A stretch of 64,000 nt of DNA from an uncultured Bacteroidales bacterium (GTDB lineage: Bacteria > Bacteroidota > Bacteroidia > Bacteroidales > FEN-979). The notes under the pieces were generated by a model. That model was not told the DNA's origin. It saw nothing but the letters and a program-made list of their open reading frames with translations, and made no database searches. The first letter of the stretch is position 1. The number at the start of each line of letters is the position of its first letter. The DNA lies in contig CAIRDP010000038.1 in the NCBI GenBank assembly GCA_903877385.1, positions 48,325 through 112,324 on the forward strand. The letters run 5' to 3'. Positions 43,400-53,683 of this stretch are shown here, one piece after another. The translations under genes and the position numbers were made by a program.

Positions 43400-46300
43400 T
43401 CATAAACTGCCGGTCGTACCGTATTTTCTCAATTTTTTCAGCAACATCTCTTTCTCAAAAGGTTTTGCAATATAGTCGTCGCATCCTGCATCCAAAGCAC
43501 GCTTCTCATCCCCGCTTAAAGCATATGCTGTAACTGCAATCACGATCAGGTCAGGACACAAGGACTTTATCCTTTTCGTCGCTTCAAAACCATCCATAAA
43601 AGGCATCTTCAGATCCATCAGAACCATTGAAATCATCTGGTTCTGATGACAGGCTTCAACAGCATGTTTCCCATCCGACACAACAAACGAATCAATCCCT
43701 TCCTTGTTCAGTATGCTTTGTACAAACTGGCTGCTCGAGGTTTCGTCGTCTGCAATAAGAATAAGCGGTTTGAGTGTTTTTTGCACGGAGTTTCTGTAAT
43801 CAAGGGATTTATCATCTGCCAATACTCCAACAGGGATGGTAAAAAAGAAAGCAGAACCCTTGCCCTGAACCGATTCAAGCCAGATATGTCCTCCCAACAA
43901 CTCCAAAATTCCATGAGTTATCGACAGCCCCAGTCCGCTTCCTTCATAGCCGCGCGTATCGGATATATTCTCCTGCATGAATTTTTCGAAAATTTTTTCC
44001 TGCACATCCCGGTGAATTCCGACTCCGGTATCTTTTACATAAAATTCAAGATGCCCGCCCTTTACTATAAATCCATAAGTAACGCTGCCCTGTTTTGTGA
44101 ATTTAATGGCATTGTCAAGCAGGTGGCATAATACTTTGGATAACAGCCCACGGTCGGTGTTAATCAGCAATTCATGCGCCAACCGGGGCTTCTGAATTAT
44201 CAAATCCAGTTTCTTCGCTTTAGGCGATTTCCTGAACCTGTCATGGATTTCATCCAGTAAATCGCTGACGACAAATTGGTTTTTCCTGACTTCCTGGTTT
44301 CCTGAAACGATGAGAGAAATATCCATATAATCGGTCACTGTATTCAGCAGCCTGTCGCTGTTTAATTTCACCACCGAATAGTATTGCTCCTTTTCATCCT
44401 GTGTTAATTCCGGATCTGCCATAAGCTGGCTAAATCCAAGGATCCCGTTAAGGGGTGTACGTATTTCGTGAGAAATGTTGTTCATGAAGGCTGTTTTTAG
44501 ACGGTCACCCGACTCAGCCTGTTCCTTGGCTGTGAGCAGGTCTGCATTCATTTTTTGCAATTCGGCCTGTATTTGGTCCTGAGCTATCATTTTCAGATGC
44601 AGTTCTTTTGTCCGCTCGGTAACCAGCAGTTTCAGCCGTTTCCGCTGAATTCTTCCCATGAAATAATAAGTCACAAAGAAGGTCAGTATTAAAATCAAGC
44701 ATATCATACCCAAATAGAACAGAAAGGAACGGTAAAAAGGAGGTTCCAGGAGAAACTTAAATACGGCAATCCTCCTTTCATCCCATTGACCGCTTTCATT
44801 TGAAGCCATCACCATAAAAGCATAGTCTCCGCCGGGAATATTTGTATAATAAGCCCTCCTGAGGCTGCCGCATTCGATCCAGCTTTTGTCAAAACCTTTA
44901 AGCATGCAGCGGTATCTGATCCTTCCAGGATTGGTATAATTCAAGGCTGCGTAGCTGAATTCAAGTCTTTTGGAATTCGACGGAACGGATACAGTGGAGT
45001 TCATGTTCACAGCCTGGCCGTCAACCAGGAATTCTTCGATGAATAGCGGGGAGAAGGAGGAAGAAACCAAATTCATTATACGGGGATCAATGATGGATAT
45101 TCCTTTCATGGTAGGGAAAAGGAGTTTCCCATCCCTTGTTGTGCATCCTGCGGGGGTAACACCCCCGTTGCATTCCATGGTCTCCATCCCGTCAGCTTTC
45201 CCAAATGAAAGCGGGTTCAAGGATTTTAATTTTGAAGCGGCAAAATCCAGTAAATCCTGTTTCCTTATCCTATATATCCCCTTATTACAGCTTATCCAGA
45301 AATATCCGTATCCATCCTCCATGATATTAAGCACAACACCATCTACCAGGCCATCTTTGATGCCAAATTGTGTTATTTTACTGTCTCTTATCAGGTTAAG
45401 CCCATCGGCAGTTCCGGTCCATAGATTTCCATCAGAGTCTTCAAACAGTGATAAAACATAATCATTGGATAATCCGGTTTTATGGGTTATCACTTTGATC
45501 GTATTATCAATGATTTTATTTAACCCACGATTGGTCCCTACCCATAAATTCCCTTTACTGTCCTCCAGGATGCTGGTCACATTATCGTGTGAAAGACCCG
45601 AAGTGGCAGTTATTGCAGAAAACCTGCCATTTTGTAAACGGTTGAGACCACCGCCTGTAGTCCCTGCCCAAAGGGCCCCAGCTTTGTCACTAAACAGGGA
45701 AACTACAACATTGTTGGATAAACCGTTTTCGGTGGTGTAGGTTTTAAATTTTCCATCTTTTAATCCACTAAGTCCTCCTCCTGCAGTTCCGACCCAGATG
45801 GTGTGATCCACATCTTCGGTGATAGCAAGGACCAGGTGCTCGGGCAGCCCGTCTTTTTGTGTAAAGGTTTTAATCTTGCCATCTGTCAAACGATTCAGCC
45901 CTTTTCCTGCAATCCCCATCCATAAAACCCCTTCATGATCTTCGAATACCGGGAGGATGACATTACCCGGAAGTCCATCCCTGGTGGTGAGGGTTTGGAT
46001 AGTTTTCTTCTTGATCCTGTCGATACCTGCTCCTGAAGTCCCTGCCCAGATATTTCCTTCCTGGTCTTCAAACAGCTTAGCTATAAGATCACTGCTGAGA
46101 CCGTCTTTTGTTGTAAAAGGGTAGAACCTCCCCTGCATCATTCTTGTAATGCCGCCTCCATTGGTTCCTATCCAGAGCATACCGTTCCTGTCGAAACAAA
46201 TTGTTGTGACTGCATTGTTGGAAAGCCCGTCTTTCTCGGTATAAACTGAGAATTTATCATTTTTGAACAGATTTAAGCCACCACTCTTGGTCCCAATCCA

Positions 46301-46990
46301 CAGATTCTGGTCTTTATCAAATGCCAGCGCTTCAATGAAATCATCTGAAAGACCGTCTTTTATGAAATAGTTTTTAATCTTTCCATTACAGATCAACGAA
46401 AGTCCTTTTTGTGTCCCAACCCAAATCCTGCCCCGGGCACCTATTATAACTGCACGGATATAATTGCTTGCCAATCCATTGGTTGTGTCAAACCTGGATA
46501 TCTTTCCACTGTTTAAATAATTGAGACCTCCTCCCGATGTCCCAACCCATATACCACCTCCGGGATCCTCACACAGGGTAAATATCCGGTCATCCGATAA
46601 ACCATTGGATTTGTTGTATTTGGTGAAGGAGCTGTTTTTATACCTGAGTAATCCATCTCCCTCGGTCCCAATCCAAAGGCTTGTGTCATGTCCTCCCAGC
46701 AATGTCCCTATGAAATTCACCCTGAGGCCGGGAATAGTCGATTTGTCCATTAATACAAATGAATTCCCATCAAATCTTACCAGGCCCTCCTCGGTTCCGA
46801 AAAACATCCATCCATCTGCAGTCTGGGCGGCTGTCATAATTGAATTTAACGGTAAACCCTGATCCATCTGCCAGTTGTCAACCTTCAGTTTATACAGGGA
46901 TGGACCCGGCAATGTTTGTTCCTGACTGTAAGAAAAACAAACGGGCAGGCTTACCATGAAGAAAAGTAAGAATCTGAGGATTTTCATCAA
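43400..46990 (-). CDS. Propeller hybrid sensor kinase (HTCS-like, no DNA-binding domain)
   Basis: A 1196-residue inner-membrane sensor. It has a signal peptide and about 13-14 periplasmic regulator-propeller repeats (LWIGTEGDGLLRY, IWVGTSGGGLNYL, LWIGTNGGGITRM). A Y_Y_Y domain follows (about residues 665-745), then one transmembrane helix (YLGMICLILILTFFVTYYFM) and a coiled coil. HisKA His841 is in NISHEIRTPLNG, a HATPase follows, and the receiver has Asp1126 in VLMDLKMPFMDG. The AraC-type DNA-binding domain typical of HTCS is missing. It converges with the kinase-Ntn hydrolase operon (23-base gap). The ligand may be a glycan or peptide. Confidence 0.93.
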   Translation of the reverse strand: MMKILRFLLFFMVSLPVCFSYSQEQTLPGPSLYKLKVDNWQMDQGLPLNSIMTAAQTADGWMFFGTEEGLVRFDGNSFVLMDKSTIPGLRVNFIGTLLGGHDTSLWIGTEGDGLLRYKNSSFTKYNKSNGLSDDRIFTLCEDPGGGIWVGTSGGGLNYLNSGKISRFDTTNGLASNYIRAVIIGARGRIWVGTQKGLSLICNGKIKNYFIKDGLSDDFIEALAFDKDQNLWIGTKSGGLNLFKNDKFSVYTEKDGLSNNAVTTICFDRNGMLWIGTNGGGITRMMQGRFYPFTTKDGLSSDLIAKLFEDQEGNIWAGTSGAGIDRIKKKTIQTLTTRDGLPGNVILPVFEDHEGVLWMGIAGKGLNRLTDGKIKTFTQKDGLPEHLVLAITEDVDHTIWVGTAGGGLSGLKDGKFKTYTTENGLSNNVVVSLFSDKAGALWAGTTGGGLNRLQNGRFSAITATSGLSHDNVTSILEDSKGNLWVGTNRGLNKIIDNTIKVITHKTGLSNDYVLSLFEDSDGNLWTGTADGLNLIRDSKITQFGIKDGLVDGVVLNIMEDGYGYFWISCNKGIYRIRKQDLLDFAASKLKSLNPLSFGKADGMETMECNGGVTPAGCTTRDGKLLFPTMKGISIIDPRIMNLVSSSFSPLFIEEFLVDGQAVNMNSTVSVPSNSKRLEFSYAALNYTNPGRIRYRCMLKGFDKSWIECGSLRRAYYTNIPGGDYAFMVMASNESGQWDERRIAVFKFLLEPPFYRSFLFYLGMICLILILTFFVTYYFMGRIQRKRLKLLVTERTKELHLKMIAQDQIQAELQKMNADLLTAKEQAESGDRLKTAFMNNISHEIRTPLNGILGFSQLMADPELTQDEKEQYYSVVKLNSDRLLNTVTDYMDISLIVSGNQEVRKNQFVVSDLLDEIHDRFRKSPKAKKLDLIIQKPRLAHELLINTDRGLLSKVLCHLLDNAIKFTKQGSVTYGFIVKGGHLEFYVKDTGVGIHRDVQEKIFEKFMQENISDTRGYEGSGLGLSITHGILELLGGHIWLESVQGKGSAFFFTIPVGVLADDKSLDYRNSVQKTLKPLILIADDETSSSQFVQSILNKEGIDSFVVSDGKHAVEACHQNQMISMVLMDLKMPFMDGFEATKRIKSLCPDLIVIAVTAYALSGDEKRALDAGCDDYIAKPFEKEMLLKKLRKYGTTGSL

Positions 46991-46994
46991 AACA

Positions 46995-47037
46995 GGCTTA
47001 AACTTATCAAATGTACATTACATTTTCAATTTAAGCC
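46995..47037. other. Inverted repeat around the propeller-kinase promoter
   Basis: GGCTTAAA (46995-47002) and TTTAAGCC (47030-47037) flank the -7 element. The arms are 8 bp with a 27-base spacer, so this may be a regulator site. It is not positioned as a terminator. Confidence 0.35.
47008..47015 (-). promoter_or_regulatory. -7 element of the propeller kinase
   Basis: Minus-strand TACATTTG, an exact TAnnTTTG match 17 bases upstream of the ATG. The -33 position does not show TTTG. Confidence 0.5.
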
Positions 47038-47068
47038 CGACAATTCTATAAAATTAACTAAAGGGGGT

Positions 47069-50000
47069 TCAATCGTGTAAACATCTTACAGCAAAGGCGT
47101 TCGAGCGGTTTGCAGAATAATCCGAAACGCTGTAATTAATAAGGTTGACCCCATGGGAGAGGGCCTTGTATGCCGAGGAAGAGGTCGAACTCCAGAAAAT
47201 GGTGGCGAAACCCATGAATTTCCAACTGGAGTTGCTGTAGATTAGCCCGCTTTCTGTTGCCCTGAACCCGTTGACAATTGAATCCTGAATAGGTTTCCCG
47301 GCAAGTGACTGTCCCTGGAGGGCATTGAAGAGCGTATTCCATTCGGCCTGTTCAGGAATATGCCATGAGGGAGGGCACAATCCCTGGGATCCAGGCGCGG
47401 TCTGGTATAGCATCAGTTCATCCCATTGATATAATCCTCCATATGTACTGCAGTTTGACGCATCATCATTATAACAGTATTTTTCGGTAATGCAATTATC
47501 AAACTGGAAGGTAGTCCCGGGAATTAAAGCGCCGTAATTGAGGTCCTTACCCATCCAGCATTGTGTTCCTATCAATACGGTAGGGTATGTCAGTCCATCC
47601 CTGATGTCGGTAAACGTTTGCCCGCAATTGAATGCAGGAGTGGCCTGCACGGTAACGGTCCGGGTTTTTGAATCCATACAGGAATATTGGTTCTGGTAGG
47701 TATAAGTGATGGTTTTAATACCTGTCCCTGCCAGCGATGGGCTGAAAGAGCCATCCAACGAATTTACGCCGGCACCTGAGTATATACCTCCCGGGGGGAT
47801 GCCGCCTTTCAGTAAAAAGGGCCTGGCATTCAAAATGGTTACCGTGTCAAAGCAGGAAGTAAATGAAACGAAAGGAAGGGACCTCGCAGCCATTGATACC
47901 GGGTTGCTTGCTGCAGGATTTCCCGTAGCGCAGGTTTCACTGGATGTTAAAACACAAAGGATGTTGTCATTGTTCACCGGGACATAGGTATAGGTATTGC
48001 TGTTTGAACCGGCCGCTGAACCGTTCACGCTCCAGGCGTATACTGGCGAAAGCCCAGGGTTTACGGGGCTTGCAGTAAACGTGACGGAAGTCCCGCTGCA
48101 AACTGTACCGGCCGAAGCTGAAATCGAAATACTGGCACTCATTAATGGATTTACGGTAACAAAATACGATACAGTAGTCCCAATGCAACCGGCATTATTC
48201 GGGGTAATTGTATAAGTTACGGTTTCAGGATTTAAACTGGTACTGCTCAACGTTTGGTTGATGATGCCGCCGGCCCCGCCCGAATACCCCGAAACCAGTG
48301 GGGAAGATGAAGAAGCAGACCAGGAAAATACCGTCCCCAACTGGTTGGAAGCGAGAACAATATACGTTGAGTCGCCTGAACAGATCTGTTTTGAAAGAGG
48401 AAAGTTCGTTATGAGAGGCCCTGCTGCAGGAGTTACTACCACGGTATCGCTCCCAGTGCATCCGTTACTGCCGCTTACCGTCAGGTAGTATGTCCCGGGT
48501 GAGTTGATAAGCAGGGTAGGAGTAGTGGCTCCTGTGTTCCACAGGTACGATGCAAAGGGTCCGCCTGTTGTTGACAAGGTCTCGGTGAGCCCGTTACAAA
48601 GAGAATGGTCGGGCCCCAGGTTAACCTGGGGCTGCGAAAGCATGCTTACCGAAATTGTATCCGAAAGCGTGCATTGCTGATCCGAAACGGTCACATAATA
48701 TGTTCCGGCGTTGTGAACTATTATCGATTCGGTGGTTGCCCCGGTATTCCAGAGATAGGAGGTCCATCCCGTTCCCGCATGAATGGTTGTGGATGAACCC
48801 GGGCAGATACCCAGGTCGGGCCCGAGATTTAAGCGTGTAAAATCGGAGAAATACCCGTAACTGCATCCTCCCCCTGAAGCACTGATCATAAGCCCAAGAT
48901 GAAACAGGCCGGACGTATTGTTTATAAATACGACACTGCCCACAGGCACCTGTGCCAGCGAGAAAGAAATATTCGCAGCCTGCCAGGCCCCTGCTGTACC
49001 AGGTACAGCCGAAAAGCTGGAAGCGGTTATCAGGCTGGGATCCCCGTTGAGAAGGAAATTCCCGATATCCGCAATACGGGTTGCAATAACAATTATCAGC
49101 GTTTGATTTGTAGTACGGGTAAAGGCAACCTGCGATGAACCTGTGCAATTGATGGATGGAAGCAAGGCGCCACCCAATTCGCAGCCAAACCCTGAGGTCT
49201 GAAAAACATACACAGGATTGGTCGAGGTTATATATGTTGATGCATTCAAAATGTTCTGGTCATAAAGCTGGCCTGTGGACAAGGTGGCAACCGCAACCGG
49301 GTTCCCGTCGACATAAACATTCGTATTGTCCTGGGTGGCTACAATGAATGCACGGTTCCCGTTATTGGTGAGATTGCCTTTCACGGCTATATATTCTGTG
49401 CCGGTAACCGCTACCGGCACTATCTGGTCGCCTATAAGGTCGGCACACCCTGTTATCCCGTATAAAAGATCATCACTCATCGTAATAGCCACCGGTTTGC
49501 TGGATGTTACAACCGACCCCCAAAGATGATTGGCTGCCGCCTGGGAAGTCGCAACGGCGCTGAAGGTTTGCCCCTGGTTTAAAGTGACGTTAAAAAGGGC
49601 CCCTTCAGTATGGCCGACAATGTTTTTTGACGGAGTGATCGAGACCAGGGTGTTGTCGGAAGTGGCTACAATATCGAATGAATTGTATGGTGTTGGCGTG
49701 TATGATGCTGAATTGGAAAAGTAATTCTGGGTGGGTACGATAAAATTCTGCCCCACCGCATTTTTCCCTTTGAGGGTGTAAATCTCGGGGTTACAGTTGC
49801 AATAGGTGCTGGCCACTTCATAGTAAACGCTCACGGGAGCGGTTGCCGTTATATGGATCCCGTAATTGAGAACGGTGTTGGGAGGTTTATTCTCAACCAT
49901 GTCAAGGTAAGGCGACAGGTCAACGGTTGAAAATCCGTTGGCGGCAATATTTACGACTATGGGAGTGAATGAAGAGTTCGCCGGTTGTGACACCGTTACC

Positions 50001-50224
50001 GCTGCTGCCTGGCCAAAGGTGGAAATCCTTAGATAAATGGGAATGTCCATATTGTAGCTCCCATATTTTGAAACCTCGGGGGCTACAAACCAGAATTCTG
50101 TATCTGTTTGGGAAAAGCAAACCAACGGGCCGAATTGTGAAAAAAGCAGAAGGAAAAAAAACAGGAAACGGTAGCCATGTCTTCCCCAAAAGCGAATCTT
50201 CCGATACCACAGGATTTTGATCAT
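47069..50224 (-). CDS. Large surface protein with IgGFc-binding-like, Ig-like and FISUMP domains
   Basis: A 1051-residue protein with a signal peptide (about residues 1-38). An N-terminal IgGFc-binding/gliding-type domain (TEFWFVAPEVSKYGSYNM, PVAITMSDDLLYGITGCAD, VYVFQTSGFGCELGGALLP) spans about 40-470. Two SprB/gliding-type repeats follow (LNLGPDLGICPGSSTTI, VNLGPDHSLCNGLTETL, SYLWNTGATT) and then Ig-like/PKD-type units to about 850. The C-terminal FISUMP domain (about 870-1051) reads DIRDGLTYPTVLIGTQCWMG, GGLYQWDEL, CPPSWHIPEQAEWNTLF and ends AFAVRCLHD. No T9SS sorting domain is evident. Probably a surface-exposed adhesin or recognition protein. Confidence 0.82.
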   Translation of the reverse strand: MIKILWYRKIRFWGRHGYRFLFFFLLLFSQFGPLVCFSQTDTEFWFVAPEVSKYGSYNMDIPIYLRISTFGQAAAVTVSQPANSSFTPIVVNIAANGFSTVDLSPYLDMVENKPPNTVLNYGIHITATAPVSVYYEVASTYCNCNPEIYTLKGKNAVGQNFIVPTQNYFSNSASYTPTPYNSFDIVATSDNTLVSITPSKNIVGHTEGALFNVTLNQGQTFSAVATSQAAANHLWGSVVTSSKPVAITMSDDLLYGITGCADLIGDQIVPVAVTGTEYIAVKGNLTNNGNRAFIVATQDNTNVYVDGNPVAVATLSTGQLYDQNILNASTYITSTNPVYVFQTSGFGCELGGALLPSINCTGSSQVAFTRTTNQTLIIVIATRIADIGNFLLNGDPSLITASSFSAVPGTAGAWQAANISFSLAQVPVGSVVFINNTSGLFHLGLMISASGGGCSYGYFSDFTRLNLGPDLGICPGSSTTIHAGTGWTSYLWNTGATTESIIVHNAGTYYVTVSDQQCTLSDTISVSMLSQPQVNLGPDHSLCNGLTETLSTTGGPFASYLWNTGATTPTLLINSPGTYYLTVSGSNGCTGSDTVVVTPAAGPLITNFPLSKQICSGDSTYIVLASNQLGTVFSWSASSSSPLVSGYSGGAGGIINQTLSSTSLNPETVTYTITPNNAGCIGTTVSYFVTVNPLMSASISISASAGTVCSGTSVTFTASPVNPGLSPVYAWSVNGSAAGSNSNTYTYVPVNNDNILCVLTSSETCATGNPAASNPVSMAARSLPFVSFTSCFDTVTILNARPFLLKGGIPPGGIYSGAGVNSLDGSFSPSLAGTGIKTITYTYQNQYSCMDSKTRTVTVQATPAFNCGQTFTDIRDGLTYPTVLIGTQCWMGKDLNYGALIPGTTFQFDNCITEKYCYNDDASNCSTYGGLYQWDELMLYQTAPGSQGLCPPSWHIPEQAEWNTLFNALQGQSLAGKPIQDSIVNGFRATESGLIYSNSSWKFMGFATIFWSSTSSSAYKALSHGVNLINYSVSDYSANRSNAFAVRCLHD

Positions 50225-50482
50225 AAATACCGGAAATGCCGGTGAGCAATGTAGTATGTTTAGTTATGCTAAATTACGATTTTAAATAAATTCAAATTAA
50301 TCTATATATTTTTATTTGTTTTACTGAACTTTGCAGCTTGGTTCAAACAAATTGATCTCGGGGTAATATTCAGGCATTTGCTGCGGAATCGGGCACAGTA
50401 ACTTGCCTGGGTTCATACGATCGATTTGCTGCCTGCACGCCCTAATCAAAGCTATGGCTAATAACCATAACGAAAGTAAATA

Positions 50483-51103
50483 ATGAAAATGCGGATTATG
50501 AAATCTTCTGAAAGCATACTTCCCGATCTGAAAGAACTGGGAAGCCTGGTGCTTGGATTTGCACCCTGGCTTCTTTTCCTGTTCCTTTCGGGCAATTCCC
50601 TTTCAAGCCTGGAAAGGGCTATATTAATAAGCCTGGTCACCTGCCTGGCTCTTGGTTATGGAGAGCTAAGGAAAGGGTTTATCCTTACCTGGGGAACCCT
50701 GGTCTTCTTCAGCTTTTGCGCTATCACGATAAACCTTTTTCACCTGGTGTGGGTTGCCATGTATATGGACCTTCTCTCCAATTCGGCCCTTACCCTGGTG
50801 ATGTGGCTGACCCTGCTGCTTGGCAAACCATTTGTATTGCAGTATGCGCGAAAAGGCCTGCCCGAAGAGAAATGGCATGAACCCTCCCTGATACATGGCT
50901 GCAGGCAAATGACCATTGTTTGGGCCTCGCTGATGTCGCTTTCGGTTGTTTTGAGTGTTGTCAGACGAACATCACTGTTGAACTGGCCGGGCTGGGCATA
51001 CTTCGGACTAAGCCTTCTGATAATTACCTCGGGCCTCGCTTACACTACGGTATTCAAACGGCAGAAGAGGCTGAAACGCTTACGGGAACAGGTGATAAAT
51101 TGA
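50483..51103 (+). CDS. Integral membrane protein, unknown function
   Basis: A 206-residue protein with about five predicted transmembrane helices (near residues 20-38, 44-60, 66-95, 98-115 and 140-190). Segments include LGSLVLGFAPWLLFLFLSG, LISLVTCLALGYGEL and YFGLSLLIITSGLAYTTVF. A basic C-terminal tail (FKRQKRLKRLREQ) faces the cytoplasm by the positive-inside rule. The sequence resembles intracellular septation A-like or DUF-type membrane proteins, but no family is sure. It is alone between two oppositely oriented surface-protein genes. The 258 bases upstream hold no other gene. Confidence 0.68.
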   Translation: MKMRIMKSSESILPDLKELGSLVLGFAPWLLFLFLSGNSLSSLERAILISLVTCLALGYGELRKGFILTWGTLVFFSFCAITINLFHLVWVAMYMDLLSNSALTLVMWLTLLLGKPFVLQYARKGLPEEKWHEPSLIHGCRQMTIVWASLMSLSVVLSVVRRTSLLNWPGWAYFGLSLLIITSGLAYTTVFKRQKRLKRLREQVIN

Positions 51104-51177
51104 GCTATTTTAATGTCTGCGGATGAGGAAACAGCTTAACCCATCCCGGAAGATATAAAATCTTTATCCTTTATTTA

Positions 51178-51207
51178 TTTGCAATGTCCTTTTAAAGTTT
51201 ACTTTTG
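51178..51207 (+). promoter_or_regulatory. Promoter of the 783-residue T9SS protein
   Basis: TTTG (51178-51181), 18 bases, TACTTTTG (51200-51207), both boxes exact with a spacer one base short. The leader is about 100 bases to the ATG at 51316. Confidence 0.65.
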
Positions 51208-51315
51208 CCGGCGGTCAGGATTGATAAGTTTCTGGACCGAATCCCTGAATTTTCCAATCCATTGATTCATTTATTTTTACTTAAAGCAGACTATACTAAA
51301 TTAAACCTATAGCCG

Positions 51316-53667
51316 ATGAAAAAACCTATTTTACTGTTGAGTACTATTTGTCTCTTTGTACTTTCAGGGTTTGCACAAACAGAAAGTTCAAAACCCATCG
51401 TCCAGAAAGCAGCGTATTTTGATGTCTCCCCTCCATTGAGAGATATATTAAAAACCGTTCCGGAGAAAGCCGACAATTCCTGGAAGGTCATCAGGAATTT
51501 TTTCGATTTAAATAAAAACAGCAGGAAGAAATTTCCCGAAAGCTGGACCGACCCCAGGCGGCAGAAACATTACAATATGAGGGCGACTTCGGCCGATTCA
51601 ACTATTCAGAATTTTGACGGAAACAGCAACACCCAGGGATACGACCCTCCCGATACTTATGGCGTAGTTGGCCCGAACCATTATTTTGCAGTGGTTAACT
51701 GTCATTTTTCGATTTACGATAAAACTGGTAATAAGCTCTTAGGGCCGGTAAGCACATCCACCCTTTGGAACGGTATGCCCAACAACCAGAATGGGGGAGA
51801 TGCTGTTGTAATGTATGATAAAGATGCCGACCGCTGGCTCATTGCCCAGCTTTCGTACCCCTCGGGATTCGACCTGGTGATGGTTGCCGTATCCCAGACC
51901 AATGATCCTACCGGAAGCTGGTATCGCTGGGAATATACCTTCACAGGCCTTCCCGATTATCCCAAATGGGGAATCTGGCCCGATGGCTATTACATGGCAG
52001 TTAACCGTTTTAATTCAGCCGGTACCTCCTTTCTTGGCACAGGACAGGCTGTGTTTGACCGCACTTCAATGATAGCAGGCAACTCGGGGGCTCAGATGGT
52101 TTTATTGACCCTGCCCTCGTCAAGCCCGGCCTACTCCATGCTGCCTTCCGATTGCAGCGGACCATTCCCTCCGGCTGGAACACCGAATTATTACGTCTAC
52201 TTTCATAATAATACTGATTACCTGGGAGTATATGAATTTCATACCGACTGGACCAACACCACCAATTGTACTTTAGGGAATTTCATCCAACTGCCTGTGG
52301 ATGCCTTCAATCCCACCCTCACCGGAATTTCCCAGAAAGGAACTACCACGAAGGCAGGGACTCTTTCCGACCGCCTGATGTACCGTTTGCAGTACCGGAA
52401 ATTTAACGACCACTGGTCAATGGTAACCAACCATACTGTCAATGTGGGTGGCAATGTATCCGGGGTACGCTGGTATGAACTGAGAAAAACCACGGGTGAC
52501 TGGAGTATATACCAGCAATCGACTTATGATCCCGGTGATGGTAACAGCCGTTGGATGGCCAGTTGCGCCATGGACTCTTTGGGGAACATTGCTCTTGGCT
52601 TTAATATATCGAGCTCTTCTATGTACCCAGCCATTAAATTCACCGGGAGGTTGAAAAATGATTCATTGAATGCTATGACATTACCCGAAAAAGGAATTTA
52701 TTATGGTACAGGGTCCAATAATGTCCAGGATGGTGGAAGCACCTGTCGCTGGGGCGATTACAGTACCATGACCGTTGATCCTACCGACGAAACGACTTTC
52801 TGGTATTCGACAGAATACCTTTCCAGTATGGGCTCCAGCTGGAAAACAAGGATTGCCTCCTTTACTTTTGCCAATATTCTCAGTGTACTTGCAACAGCAA
52901 CCCCCGATCCCATTTGTATCGGAGGTTCAACCCAGCTTAATGCAATTCCAACGGGAGGTTCCGGTAATTACACTTATTCATGGACATCGGTTCCTGCAGG
53001 ATTCACTTCAAGCATTGCCAACCCGATTGCAATACCCTCTGTAAACACTACTTACTTCATTTCGGTGAATGATGGGACCACAACAGTGAACGATTCCCTC
53101 CAGGTTGTCGTTAACCAGCATCCTATTGCTGATGCAGGTCCCAATACCACTTACCCGAACACCACTGTTTCATTCCCGGTAAACGGAACTGCAACAAATT
53201 ACAGCAGTGTGAAATGGCTGACTGCCGGCGACGGATCCTTCACAAACGATTCAGCCGCAGTCACTGCGTATAACACAGGTTCAAACGACAGCCAGACAGG
53301 AGGCGTTGTACTTACACTCAAGGCATATCCAATGCTTCCTTGTGCCGATACAGCTTCAGATACCGTATTCATCAGGCTTTCGTTCCCGGTTGGTATCGTT
53401 ACAGCTACAAATGCTGAGTTTGGTGTGAACATCATGCCCAATCCCACTTCCGGCATCTTTACCCTTCTGGTAAGAGGCAGCGCAGGTAAAGACCTGAAAG
53501 TTACAATCAGCAATGTTGACGGGAATACAGTTTACTCTGATCAGATCAAATCAGTTGCAACGGACTATTCCAGGTCAATCAACCTTTCAACTCTTCCAAA
53601 GGGAGTTTACTTTGTAAAGGTTCAGACCGAGCTGCAGACGGTCACCAGGAAACTTGTGATACAGTAA
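51316..53667 (+). CDS. Large secreted T9SS type A protein with Ig/PKD-like region
   Basis: A 783-residue protein with a signal peptide (MKKPILLLSTICLFVLSGFAQ). The first 560 residues hold a repetitive beta-rich domain (VGPNHYFAVVNCHFSIYDK, YPKWGIWPDGYYMAVNRF, TCRWGDYSTMTVDPTDETTF) known from Bacteroidota secreted proteins without assigned function. It ends with a PKD-like unit (SWTSVPAGFTSSIANP), a second beta-sandwich and a T9SS type A domain (IMPNPTSGIFTLLVRG, LPKGVYFVKVQT, TRKLVIQ). Exported to the surface. A terminator hairpin follows 17 bases after the stop. Confidence 0.85.
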   Translation: MKKPILLLSTICLFVLSGFAQTESSKPIVQKAAYFDVSPPLRDILKTVPEKADNSWKVIRNFFDLNKNSRKKFPESWTDPRRQKHYNMRATSADSTIQNFDGNSNTQGYDPPDTYGVVGPNHYFAVVNCHFSIYDKTGNKLLGPVSTSTLWNGMPNNQNGGDAVVMYDKDADRWLIAQLSYPSGFDLVMVAVSQTNDPTGSWYRWEYTFTGLPDYPKWGIWPDGYYMAVNRFNSAGTSFLGTGQAVFDRTSMIAGNSGAQMVLLTLPSSSPAYSMLPSDCSGPFPPAGTPNYYVYFHNNTDYLGVYEFHTDWTNTTNCTLGNFIQLPVDAFNPTLTGISQKGTTTKAGTLSDRLMYRLQYRKFNDHWSMVTNHTVNVGGNVSGVRWYELRKTTGDWSIYQQSTYDPGDGNSRWMASCAMDSLGNIALGFNISSSSMYPAIKFTGRLKNDSLNAMTLPEKGIYYGTGSNNVQDGGSTCRWGDYSTMTVDPTDETTFWYSTEYLSSMGSSWKTRIASFTFANILSVLATATPDPICIGGSTQLNAIPTGGSGNYTYSWTSVPAGFTSSIANPIAIPSVNTTYFISVNDGTTTVNDSLQVVVNQHPIADAGPNTTYPNTTVSFPVNGTATNYSSVKWLTAGDGSFTNDSAAVTAYNTGSNDSQTGGVVLTLKAYPMLPCADTASDTVFIRLSFPVGIVTATNAEFGVNIMPNPTSGIFTLLVRGSAGKDLKVTISNVDGNTVYSDQIKSVATDYSRSINLSTLPKGVYFVKVQTELQTVTRKLVIQ

Positions 53668-53683
53668 TTAACCTGTAAAATTC

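Noticed and set aside
50390..50470. Possible tRNA-like segment containing GGGTTCATAC
   Set aside because: No acceptor stem, D arm or anticodon arm can be drawn around it, and the T-loop is not standard.
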